From Bacteroidota bacterium (GTDB taxonomy: Bacteria > Bacteroidota > Ignavibacteria > Kapaibacteriales > UBA2268), in NCBI GenBank assembly GCA_024280675.1, contig JAJRPT010000216.1, positions 1-9,473 on the forward strand: a stretch of DNA of 9,473 nucleotides. Reading direction: 5' to 3'. Shown here in pieces: positions 1-6,688 of the stretch (position 1 is its first letter; every line of letters begins with the position of its first letter). A program made the position numbers and the translations under genes. A model generated the notes under the pieces. The model ran no database searches, had not been told where the DNA came from, and saw nothing but the letters and a program-made list of their open reading frames with translations.

Positions 1-1
1 A

Positions 2-100
2 AATCAATGCGATTTTATCGGCTACCGCATTCAATTTGAAACATTTGTTAAACAGAATTACAAAAGAAGGAAAAAGTTTCTTCTTTATCTTTATTTTTAG
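2..100 (+). CDS. 3' end of an unidentified gene running in from outside the window; weak reverse-transcriptase-like tail
   Basis: An open frame enters from the left edge and ends at TAG (98-100), giving 32 residues. It contains DFIGYRI followed, about ten residues later, by the basic cluster KRRKK. Many reverse transcriptases (retron, group II intron, DGR types) carry an FLGYRI-like motif after the catalytic YADD block, followed by a basic stretch, so this may be the tail of such a protein. That is only a motif impression from a very short piece: no catalytic block lies in the window, and the last residues (FLLYLYF) are low-complexity. It could equally be a decayed fragment or a chance open frame. 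Confidence 0.25.
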   Translation, partial: NQCDFIGYRIQFETFVKQNYKRRKKFLLYLYF

Positions 101-138
101 AAAAAATAAAATCTTGGTTTTAGTTTGTTAAGGATTGA

Positions 139-504
139 CTACTTAATCGAATTAATTCTGGTGGTGAATGTGAAATTAGATGGGAGTCTGAAATGCAGTG
201 TGAAGACAGAATAAATGCTGAAATCACTTATGATAATGGAACACCTGACATAGCTCAATATAGTATCTCAGCAGATAAAAAACCAAAACTTGAAATTAGC
301 CCCTATACAGTTGTGTTCAATGATGTCGTTGCCTCAGAAGAGAAGACTATTGCCATCACAGCCCGAAATGCAGATGTAGAAATTGATGGAACTACACTCG
401 ATAACACAAAGTTTGTGGTCACTGATTGGGGTGGTTCTATTATAATCCCCCCCAATAATTAGGACAGCCAGTTAACTATTCTTATCAACAGTTCATCTAT
501 TTAA
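139..504 (+). pseudogene. Decayed fragment of a surface protein with an ASH / choice-of-anchor-D-like beta-sandwich
   Basis: An ATG at 193 opens a frame ending at TAG 460-462, but the same frame stays open upstream to a TGA at 136-138 with protein-like sequence (INSGGECEIRWESE) and no start codon. So 193 is probably an internal methionine. The stretch from about 283 (KPKLEISPYTVVFNDV, then KTIAITARNADVEIDGTTLD) has the pattern of ASH/HYDIN-type or choice-of-anchor-D repeats of exported FCB-group proteins: a proline-bearing strand, a hydrophobic strand, then a short loop before a buried Phe. After the TAG the frame still reads DSQLTILI, which is what the next strand of such a domain looks like, until TAA at 502-504. 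A C7 run lies at 447-453. Seen: open frame without a start and an internal stop. Inferred: remnant of a larger gene. There is no signal peptide or sorting domain. Confidence 0.5.
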
Positions 505-561
505 TGTGTATATTGAATTTTAATAATAAGTAGAACTAGAAAAATAATTAAATAAAAGAAT

Positions 562-1887
562 ATGAAAAAAATATTAGTGCTGGGTACTGGATTTGTGGTG
601 AAACCACTTGTGGATTATTTTCTCGATGATTGTAAATATGAGGTGTTGGTCGCCAGCCGAGACAACAATCACTCTGGGCTAATAATTGCTGGAAGACCAA
701 AAGGGAAAAGAGTCCTTTGGGCTGCAAAGCCACCCTACGACGAGCTTGATGAGATGGTCAAAGGGGTAGACCTTGTGGTTTCAATGATTCCACCATCAAT
801 GCACACCATTGTCGCAGAGGCTTGTATCAAAAACCATGTAAATATGGTAACCACATCTTATATAAGTCCAGAAATGGCAGAAATGGACGCCCAAGCCAAA
901 GAAGCTGGTATCATCATATTAAATGAAATTGGCGAAGACCCAGGGATGGATCACATGGGGGCACAGCTTCTTATCGACACCATAAAATCAGAAGGCGGCC
1001 TAATCAAAAGTGTCACTTCTTATGGAGCTGGGATTCCATCATTTGAACACAATAACAATCCTCTCGGGTACAAATTCTCTTGGAGTCCCTCAGGACTTAT
1101 CAAAGCCTCGCAAACTCCTGCTGCATACATTAAAGATGGGAAAGAAATTGAAGTCTCTGGAGAAGATTTATTCAAAAATAGTTGGCTTGTCGATATTTAT
1201 AAACTTGGCACATTTGAAACATATCCTAATCGCAATAGCATACCTTATCTTAAAAAATATGGACTTGATGAAAATACAGACATTTACCGTGGGCTTCTTC
1301 GCCATCCAGGTTGGTGTAACACAATGCAGAGTTTCAAGAATCTAAACCTATTCAACAGTGATAATTCTAGAGAACTGCCACCTTTAACTTTTGCAGAATT
1401 TACCAGGCAGCTTATCGGAAATACTAAGACCGATAATCTAAAACAGTCGCTTGCAAACTATCTCAATCTTGGAATTAATTCCGATATTATCAAGCAAATT
1501 GAATGGCTGGGATTTTTATCGGATGATAAAATCATGCTCAGGAAGGGTTCAAATGTCGATGTATTAGTCGATACAATGACCCGCAAGATGAAATACAAAG
1601 ATTACGAAAAAGATATGATTATAGTTCATAACGAGGTGGTTGTAGAGTTTAGCAATCGCATAGAAAAGCGAATTGCCACTATGAGGGTGGAAGGTCGTCC
1701 TTATGGTCATTCGGCAATGTCACGTGCGGTTTCACTTCCGGCAGCAATAGCATCTCAACTAATTCTCGAAGGTACAATTCGGCAAAAGGGCGTTGTGATG
1801 CCAAATTCACAAGAAATTTACAAACCTGTGCTAGAGAAACTAAAAAATCACGGCTACGAGTTTGCGTATAAATCTTTTATTTTGTGA
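562..1887 (+). CDS. Saccharopine dehydrogenase family protein (L-glutamate-forming, Lys9-like)
   Basis: A 441-residue cytosolic oxidoreductase. The N-terminus is a Rossmann fold with the family form GTGFVVKP (residues 8-15) after a short beta strand. It is followed by SMIPPSMH (74-81), and by GEDPGMDHMGA (124-134), which matches the GxDPGxDH segment of saccharopine reductases. The catalytic/C-terminal domain begins near residue 150 and carries NPLGYKFSWSPSG (166-178) and YRGLLRHPGWC, both typical of this family. Known enzymes interconvert saccharopine with glutamate plus alpha-aminoadipate semialdehyde using NAD(P), in lysine metabolism. The direction and exact substrate here cannot be read from sequence, and related proteins act on other opine-like compounds. 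The length fits the family and the frame is intact. The leader is A-rich (aataaaagaat before ATG) with no clear Shine-Dalgarno. It is monocistronic, flanked on both sides by gene remnants, so context gives no pathway clue. Confidence 0.85.
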   Translation: MKKILVLGTGFVVKPLVDYFLDDCKYEVLVASRDNNHSGLIIAGRPKGKRVLWAAKPPYDELDEMVKGVDLVVSMIPPSMHTIVAEACIKNHVNMVTTSYISPEMAEMDAQAKEAGIIILNEIGEDPGMDHMGAQLLIDTIKSEGGLIKSVTSYGAGIPSFEHNNNPLGYKFSWSPSGLIKASQTPAAYIKDGKEIEVSGEDLFKNSWLVDIYKLGTFETYPNRNSIPYLKKYGLDENTDIYRGLLRHPGWCNTMQSFKNLNLFNSDNSRELPPLTFAEFTRQLIGNTKTDNLKQSLANYLNLGINSDIIKQIEWLGFLSDDKIMLRKGSNVDVLVDTMTRKMKYKDYEKDMIIVHNEVVVEFSNRIEKRIATMRVEGRPYGHSAMSRAVSLPAAIASQLILEGTIRQKGVVMPNSQEIYKPVLEKLKNHGYEFAYKSFIL

Positions 1888-1895
1888 TTGATTAA

Positions 1896-2068
1896 TTACC
1901 CCAGAGAAGAGATATGGCATATCAATTTCAATCAATAATCAATTATGATTTTTTAATACAAGTTTCTGCCGAAGAGATGATTCAAATGTAGCAAGTTGTC
2001 TGGAAGGCAAAGAAATCAAGAAAGTGATTTTTGCCCCAGGCAAGCTCATTAATTTTATTGCAATCTAA
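1896..2068 (+). pseudogene. Frameshifted remnant of the C-terminus of leucyl-tRNA synthetase
   Basis: Downstream of the dehydrogenase, frame 2 ending at TAA 2066-2068 reads SNVASCLEGKEIKKVIFAP, then GKLINFIAI. This closely follows the terminal segment of bacterial LeuRS, where a conserved end of the type (L)xGKxxKKVIxVPGKLxNxVV closes the protein. Just upstream but in another frame, 1914-1991 reads INYDFLIQVSAEEMIQM, resembling the preceding LeuRS stretch (VNGKLRxxIxVSAxxxEEE). The two pieces join only by assuming a frameshift or small deletion near 1978-1992, and several residues of the expected NGKLR segment look lost. No anticodon-binding or catalytic domains are present, so this cannot be a functional synthetase; an intact leuS must exist elsewhere. 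Its stop codon overlaps the stop of the convergent OmpA gene. Identification rests on remembered family patterns, not an alignment. Confidence 0.6.
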
Positions 2069-3987
2069 TTTCCCTTGTCTACCTTGACTTGTTTTCCAGA
2101 TTTGAGTACCACAAGCTCTACTCTACGGTTTTGAGCTTGCCCTTCTTCGTCTTCATTGCTTGCAACTGGGTCACTTGGCCCGTAACCTTTGGCAATGAGT
2201 TTTGATTTATCAACTCCGGCTTTGACCAAATATTTTAACACAGAATTGGCTCGCCGTTTGGAAAGAATTTCATTGTAGCCAGCATCTCCCAAAGAATCAG
2301 TATGCCCGCCAACTTCAATTAAATCAATAGGATAGTTGTTTAGCAAGAATGCTACACGATTTAGCTCAGGTCTTGATTCTGGCAACAGGTTCCATTTATT
2401 GTACGCAAAAAATAAATTATTCATCCTTATTTTACGCTTGCGTTTTAATTGGAACTGATCATAGAGTAAATCACTTCCGCCACTTAGTTCAAGATCGTCT
2501 CCAAGCAGATCCGAAAGACTGTACAATATAATATTTTCTGTTATTTTCTCCGAGCGTTTCTTTTTCTTTCTCAAGTCAAGATTTTTAGATATTGGAAAGT
2601 AATCTTCTCTTTCTGCGTAAAATCCATAATTCTTTCCGTGGGGGAAGACTATAAAAAATGCTCCCGTGAGAGGGTTGCTTCTTAGCTTGCCAATTTGCTT
2701 TCCCGTCGTCAAATCCTCCCAAACTATGTCTGCCTCAAGTGGGAAGCCATCGGTATCGATTACCTTGCCCGATATTGCGGTGACGGCTTCGGGACGAAGA
2801 TGCTCAGGCAAATCGATTGAGTAAATATCAGATTGCCCAAAATTAAGATTCCGCTCAGCCGATGCAAAATAGGCAAGATCGCCCATTGTCGAAACTATCG
2901 CACCACGGTCATTGGAAGGTGTGTTTATTTCTTTGCCAAAATTTACTGGCACCGACCATTTATCCCAGCGGTTCATATCAAGGCGTTTAGACATGAACAC
3001 ATCTTGTCGTCCAAGACCAGGATGCCCCTCCGAGGAAAAATACAATGTCTTGCCATCTGGATGAAGGAATGGATTTCGTTCAGAAAATTCAGTATTGATG
3101 ATTGAGCCTAGGTTAGTTGCCTCCCCCCAAGTCGAGTCACTTGTCTTTTCAACAATATAAATATCTGTGTTCCCGTAGAGCGAACCCGCATACAAATCTC
3201 CATATTTCCTGTATTCACCAATACCACCAGGGCGGTCGGAGACAAATATCAAAGCGTTGCCATCACCGGTCAGCTTTGCATCTCCATCAAAATGTGGGGA
3301 ATTAATTGGCTCGGGATAGTGTTTTGAGTCGCTCCAGCCCCAGCTTGTTTTGTCTGCAAAGAAAATATCTCCTCCACCCAGTGAACCAGCGAAATTTCCA
3401 AATAAAATCATAGTATTCCCATCAGTCGAGATTCCTTGTGGCGACTCCTCAGAAAACACAGTATTGAATGGTGCTTTGAGCTTTTTGGCTGGTTGCCAGA
3501 CATCATCCACTTTTTCAGAAACAAAAATATCTTCGGTCACATTGTCAAAGCCATCACGGGAAAGCCCTGTAAAATATAAAGTATTTTCATCAGCAGTCTG
3601 AATTGGCGTACGTTCTTGCTGTGGGGAATTGACCCCGTCACCAATGTTTATTTCAAAAACATGGTACTCCTTATCTTTTAATATTTTCAGGATTCCTGCA
3701 ATATGTGCTTTCTTCTCAGGAAAATCCTGGCCAAACTCACTCAAAAGATCTACTGCATTCTCCCAATTCTTTTGCCGGATATTTATCTCGACAACTCTAA
3801 TAAGCGCAGTGAAGGCGGCATCGGACGGTGCATTGTCATACATGAAATCCATATAATCGCCAATCGTTTCATCGCTTGGAGAAAGGTAAAGAAATCGTGG
3901 GTTTGCCACGTTTTCAGCTTTATCTTGGGCATCTGTCAAAAATGAAAATAATACAAAGACAAGCAGATATTTAATAGTTAAACGCAT
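2065..3987 (-). CDS. Exported OmpA-family protein with TPR-like, beta-propeller and CRD-like modules (PorE-like architecture)
   Basis: About 640 residues from the ATG at 3987. A TTG at 4002 would add five residues, but the ATG places a clean Sec signal peptide at the start (MRLTIKYLLVFVLFSFLTDA, probable cleavage before QDK). Next come a TPR-like helical pair (about 35-100); a propeller of PD40/WD40-like repeats (about 105-390) with recurring TLYFSS or LIFVSDRPGG and DIYIVEK or DVFMSKR strands; a carboxypeptidase-regulatory-like sandwich (about 398-470, AISGKVIDTDGFPLEADIVW); a basic linker (RKKKKR); and a C-terminal OmpA domain (about 523-628) with GGHTDSLG, LSKRRANSVLKYL, AKGYG and NRRVEL, the peptidoglycan-binding signature. 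This module order is that of PorE, a periplasmic type IX secretion component, but many paralogues share it. Unlike PorE there is no lipobox cysteine. It probably sits in the periplasm anchored to peptidoglycan. It is divergent from the PLP enzyme. Confidence 0.85.
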   Translation of the reverse strand: MRLTIKYLLVFVLFSFLTDAQDKAENVANPRFLYLSPSDETIGDYMDFMYDNAPSDAAFTALIRVVEINIRQKNWENAVDLLSEFGQDFPEKKAHIAGILKILKDKEYHVFEINIGDGVNSPQQERTPIQTADENTLYFTGLSRDGFDNVTEDIFVSEKVDDVWQPAKKLKAPFNTVFSEESPQGISTDGNTMILFGNFAGSLGGGDIFFADKTSWGWSDSKHYPEPINSPHFDGDAKLTGDGNALIFVSDRPGGIGEYRKYGDLYAGSLYGNTDIYIVEKTSDSTWGEATNLGSIINTEFSERNPFLHPDGKTLYFSSEGHPGLGRQDVFMSKRLDMNRWDKWSVPVNFGKEINTPSNDRGAIVSTMGDLAYFASAERNLNFGQSDIYSIDLPEHLRPEAVTAISGKVIDTDGFPLEADIVWEDLTTGKQIGKLRSNPLTGAFFIVFPHGKNYGFYAEREDYFPISKNLDLRKKKKRSEKITENIILYSLSDLLGDDLELSGGSDLLYDQFQLKRKRKIRMNNLFFAYNKWNLLPESRPELNRVAFLLNNYPIDLIEVGGHTDSLGDAGYNEILSKRRANSVLKYLVKAGVDKSKLIAKGYGPSDPVASNEDEEGQAQNRRVELVVLKSGKQVKVDKGN

Positions 3988-4083
3988 TAGAATGTTTATC
4001 AAATTTATTGAAAGAATTAAGAAACTAATTTAATTAAAAAAAAATAATTCTGACAATATTTATAAACTCAACCCGATAATACA

Positions 4084-4091
4084 TAGCTTTG
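4084..4091 (+). promoter_or_regulatory. Candidate Bacteroidota-type -7 promoter element for the PLP enzyme gene
   Basis: TAGCTTTG matches the Bacteroidota -7 consensus TAnnTTTG exactly and lies 40 bases before the ATG at 4131. About 20 bases further upstream is TTTA (4060-4063), one base off the -33 TTTG element, at acceptable spacing. The leader between has no Shine-Dalgarno and ends in a run of eleven A (4121-4131, including the A of the ATG), as is usual for A-rich leaders in this phylum. Whether the host uses this type of promoter is inferred. Confidence 0.35.
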
Positions 4092-4130
4092 CCTTCCAAG
4101 AAATATTAATTCAGTAAAATAAAAAAAAAA

Positions 4131-5396
4131 ATGAAAGATAACTCAAAAAAAGAAAACGTGAAGCAATTTAGCCCAGAAAGTTTGATGATGAGCTTTGGCT
4201 ACAAGCCAGAACTCTCCGAAGGTGCAATCAAATGCCCAATATTTCAAACCTCAACATTCGTCTTTAAAAATGCAGAAGAGGGGAAAGCCTTTTTCGAACT
4301 AGCTTATGGTCTGAGGAAAAAAAATGAAGGCGAAGAAATGGGGCTGATTTATTCACGCTTGAATAATCCCGATCTGGAAATATTAGAAAACAGGCTCTGC
4401 CTTTGGGACAGAGCAGAAGAGGCGGCTTCCTTCGTTTCTGGGATGGCGGCAATATCCACTGCATTTCTAACATTTTTGAAACCCGGTGATGCACTCATTT
4501 ACTCCAAGCCAGTCTACGGAGGAACTGATTATTTTGTAAATAATATTCTACCATCATACGGGATAAAAACCTATGGCTTCCTGGCCGGAGTGAGCAATGA
4601 GGAGATAATAAATACTGTAGGAAAAGATGCAAGGGTCAAAATGATATTTATTGAAACACCAGCCAATCCTACCAACTCCTTAATTGATTTGGGCGAGGCT
4701 TCCAATATTGCAAGACATTACTCTAATGACGATTCAAAATGCTTGCTGGCAGTAGATAATACCTATCTTGGTCCTGTTTGGCAACACCCACTAGCCCATG
4801 GTGCCGACCTAATTCTCTACTCTGCTACCAAATTCATCTCTGGACACAGCGATGTGATTGCGGGTGCTTGTTTGGGCAGTCACAAATTGATTGAGCAAGT
4901 CAAGGTCATGCGTACATTCATGGGATCGATGGCAAGTCCTTTTGTGGTTTGGTTGCTTATGCGTTCGCTTGAAACTCTGAAAATCAGAATGGAGCGCCAG
5001 GTTAAAAATGCAAAAGTTGTAGCTGAGTTCCTGCAATCTCATCCCAGAGTACAAAAAGTCTATTACCTGGGCTTTCTGAGGGAAAAAGAAGATGCTAAGG
5101 CCTTTAAAATATTTAAGAACCAATGCCTAAGTGCTGGTTCAATGATTTCATTCGATATCAAAGGTGGCGAAAAAGAAGCATTTCTCTTTCTGAACTCACT
5201 GGAATTATTTCATCTTGCCGTTTCTTTGGGTTCTACAGAGTCTCTTGCCGAACACCCAGCATCTATGACACACTCGGATATATTGCCAGAAGATCAAATG
5301 CAGATGGGCATATCCCCACAGATGGTGCGACTTTCTATTGGCGTAGAAAATGCAGATGATTTAGTCTGGGATCTTAGCCAGGCACTAGAAAAATAG
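4131..5396 (+). CDS. PLP-dependent cystathionine gamma-synthase / methionine gamma-lyase family enzyme
   Basis: A 421-residue fold-type I PLP enzyme of trans-sulfuration and sulfur amino acid metabolism, cytosolic and normally a tetramer. Visible residues: YSR (74-76), whose Tyr and Arg bind the phosphate of the neighbouring subunit's cofactor; SGM (103-105); VYGGT (128-132), with the Tyr that stacks on the PLP ring; VDNTY (208-212), with the Asp that pairs with the pyridine nitrogen; SATKFISGHSD (231-241), with Lys234 as the Schiff-base lysine; and Arg400 in MVRLSIG, which binds the substrate carboxylate. A segment of about 17 residues around 55-71 (ELAYGLRKKNEGEEMG) before YSR marks a subfamily usually annotated only as cystathionine gamma-synthase family. 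The cysteine that follows the active-site Tyr in classical methionine gamma-lyase is Gly131 here, arguing against a simple lyase call. Reaction choice (synthase, lyase or sulfhydrylase) is open. Confidence 0.85.
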   Translation: MKDNSKKENVKQFSPESLMMSFGYKPELSEGAIKCPIFQTSTFVFKNAEEGKAFFELAYGLRKKNEGEEMGLIYSRLNNPDLEILENRLCLWDRAEEAASFVSGMAAISTAFLTFLKPGDALIYSKPVYGGTDYFVNNILPSYGIKTYGFLAGVSNEEIINTVGKDARVKMIFIETPANPTNSLIDLGEASNIARHYSNDDSKCLLAVDNTYLGPVWQHPLAHGADLILYSATKFISGHSDVIAGACLGSHKLIEQVKVMRTFMGSMASPFVVWLLMRSLETLKIRMERQVKNAKVVAEFLQSHPRVQKVYYLGFLREKEDAKAFKIFKNQCLSAGSMISFDIKGGEKEAFLFLNSLELFHLAVSLGSTESLAEHPASMTHSDILPEDQMQMGISPQMVRLSIGVENADDLVWDLSQALEK

Positions 5397-5410
5397 CTTC
5401 CATGCTATTT
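5391..5410. terminator. Inverted repeat holding both convergent stop codons; possible bidirectional terminator
   Basis: AAATAGC (5391-5397), a six-base loop (TTCCAT), then GCTATTT (5404-5410) form a perfect 7-bp inverted repeat. The TAG stop of the PLP enzyme (5394-5396) lies in the left arm and the TAG of the convergent stalk-domain gene (5405-5407) in the right arm. On the minus strand the stem is followed by TT, making a run of five T; on the plus strand by CTT. The stem has only two G:C pairs, so intrinsic termination would be weak. Confidence 0.35.
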
Positions 5411-6175
5411 CTTGTGCAATTCGTCTAATTCCTTTCGTATTAAACCACGTGGGATGATGTATGGGGTAAATTTCTCTTTCTGAGCAGACGCGTCCAAGCC
5501 AATAATCTCGTCTTCAATGTTTTGAAGTGGGGGCGAATATATTTCGACCAGAGATGGCTTATAGCTTTTTAACGAGCGGGCAAGTTTCTTGGAGAGCTTT
5601 GCAAAAGCATCCGAAAAAGGAGATTTGCTGCCCAAAGCAGAAGTCTGTAAATATAATTTGCCATCGCCACCGGCTTTAATCTTTCCCAAATTGTTGGGAT
5701 TTCTTTTCAGAGATTTTAGTGCAAGGAACTCCCGCCCTGCCAAAATGACATGTTTGCCTTTGGAACGCCAAGAGTCTGGTGAAAAGCTCACGGTGAAGAG
5801 TCCAAGAGAGTCTAGTGAATGAAAAAAGCTCTTGGCTGGGAAATAATGTTTTCCCCCAAGCAGTGCCACAGGCGAGGACAACTGCACAGCCTTTACACCT
5901 GACCAATCTCGAAAGATAATAAAAAATGATCCCACATTATATTTCAAAGAATATTCTTTTGAATCGAATTGTTTTTTTGATTTCTTATACTTTGTATCCT
6001 TGAGTACATATTTTTTTATTTGCTCAGTGGACAGGTGCGAAATTCCACCAAGCACTCTAGTCTCTATCTTCTTTATAGATTTGCCCACTTGCACAGTCCA
6101 TTGGCTTGTTGCCATTCCATTTGAGTGCAATAGCACAAAGCTTAGCAGTATTACTATTATTATTTTCATGTTCAT
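5405..6175 (-). CDS. Small exported protein with a copper-amine-oxidase-N / stalk-like domain, unknown function
   Basis: 256 residues with a clear Sec signal peptide (MNMKIIIVILLSFVLLHSNGMA, cleavage likely before TSQW). The ATGs at 6175 and 6169 are both possible starts and do not change the call. Residues about 76-127 (SLKYNVGSFFIIF, then PVALLGGKHYFPAKSFFHSL) resemble the copper-amine-oxidase N-terminal or stalk fold: a short strand pair, then a hydrophobic strand with GGKxYFPxxxF before a helix. In FCB bacteria this fold often precedes an N-acetylmuramoyl-L-alanine amidase domain, but no amidase domain follows; the chain continues with a basic, low-complexity C-terminus and ends normally. 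It may therefore be a periplasmic binding module alone or a shortened derivative of an amidase gene. It is rich in Lys and Ser. It is convergent with the PLP enzyme, with only eight bases between the stops. Confidence 0.6.
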   Translation of the reverse strand: MNMKIIIVILLSFVLLHSNGMATSQWTVQVGKSIKKIETRVLGGISHLSTEQIKKYVLKDTKYKKSKKQFDSKEYSLKYNVGSFFIIFRDWSGVKAVQLSSPVALLGGKHYFPAKSFFHSLDSLGLFTVSFSPDSWRSKGKHVILAGREFLALKSLKRNPNNLGKIKAGGDGKLYLQTSALGSKSPFSDAFAKLSKKLARSLKSYKPSLVEIYSPPLQNIEDEIIGLDASAQKEKFTPYIIPRGLIRKELDELHKK

Positions 6176-6304
6176 AAACTATATTTTCATAATTTTACAC
6201 ATATTCACTTTATCGGCATGATTTACTCATTCTTAAATAAAACAAATTCACTATAATTTCGTTGCTTGAAAAGATAAATTAATTAAAAGTAATAAGAATA
6301 AAAA

Positions 6305-6688
6305 ATGGGTCAGATTTTTAATAGGTTAAAACGAATTAGCTCCTCCTACATTAATGAAAGTGAAGAACAAATATTGAGTGAGACTTACGCAGGCGAAATT
6401 CAAAGTGATGAAAAGTTAAAGAAAATTATTGATGATTTGGGCAAAGATAAGAAAAGGGCGAGCGACTCCTCAAAAGAGGATGCAAACCCAAACAACCCAT
6501 TCTATATTTTAAATATCAACGAAACGGCAAGTTTCTCGGAAGTAAAAAAAGCATATTTTAAAATAATCAAAGAGTATCACCCAGACAAGACCACAAATCT
6601 TGGCAAAGAACTTCGAGGGCTTGCAGAGAAGAAAAGCAAACAAATTAACTCAGCTTATGAGCAAATAAAAAAAATGAGGAAGAGATGA
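6305..6688 (+). CDS. J-domain (DnaJ-like) protein
   Basis: 127 residues with the J domain at the C-terminus (about 64-127), not at the N-terminus as in DnaJ. NPFYILNINETASFSEVKKAY forms helix I and the start of helix II, the HPD tripeptide required to stimulate Hsp70 ATPase is at 92-94 (KEYHPDKT), and helix III ends with INSAYEQIKKMRKR. The first 60 residues are charged and probably helical or disordered, with no signal peptide or membrane segment. It should be a cytosolic co-chaperone of DnaK with an unknown client. The stop TGA overlaps the rhodanese start (ATGATG at 6685-6690), so the two are translationally coupled. A TATAAT-like hexamer at 6252-6257 is a possible -10, without a convincing -35. 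Confidence 0.85.
   Translation: MGQIFNRLKRISSSYINESEEQILSETYAGEIQSDEKLKKIIDDLGKDKKRASDSSKEDANPNNPFYILNINETASFSEVKKAYFKIIKEYHPDKTTNLGKELRGLAEKKSKQINSAYEQIKKMRKR

Noticed and set aside
1936..1954. AATCA-ATTA-TGATT hairpin followed by T residues as a terminator for the saccharopine dehydrogenase gene
   Set aside because: The stem is only 5 bp with one G:C pair, and it lies within the leuS-like remnant, so the pattern is easily due to AT-rich sequence.
2349..3945. Several plus-strand open frames of 60-90 codons opposite the OmpA gene
   Set aside because: They are antisense shadows of a long, motif-rich minus-strand gene and show no coherent protein features.
3988..4002. TTG start five codons upstream for the OmpA-family gene
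   Set aside because: The ATG at 3987 gives a standard signal peptide with a basic n-region directly at the start; the TTG adds uncharged residues and has no ribosome-binding support.
4121..4131. Poly-A tract before the PLP enzyme as a phase-variation switch
   Set aside because: The run of eleven A lies outside the coding frame and between no promoter elements; A-rich leaders are normal for genes in this group.
6252..6257. TATAAT as a sigma70 -10 box for the J-domain operon
   Set aside because: No -35-like hexamer is found at suitable spacing, and single TATAAT matches are common in AT-rich intergenic DNA.
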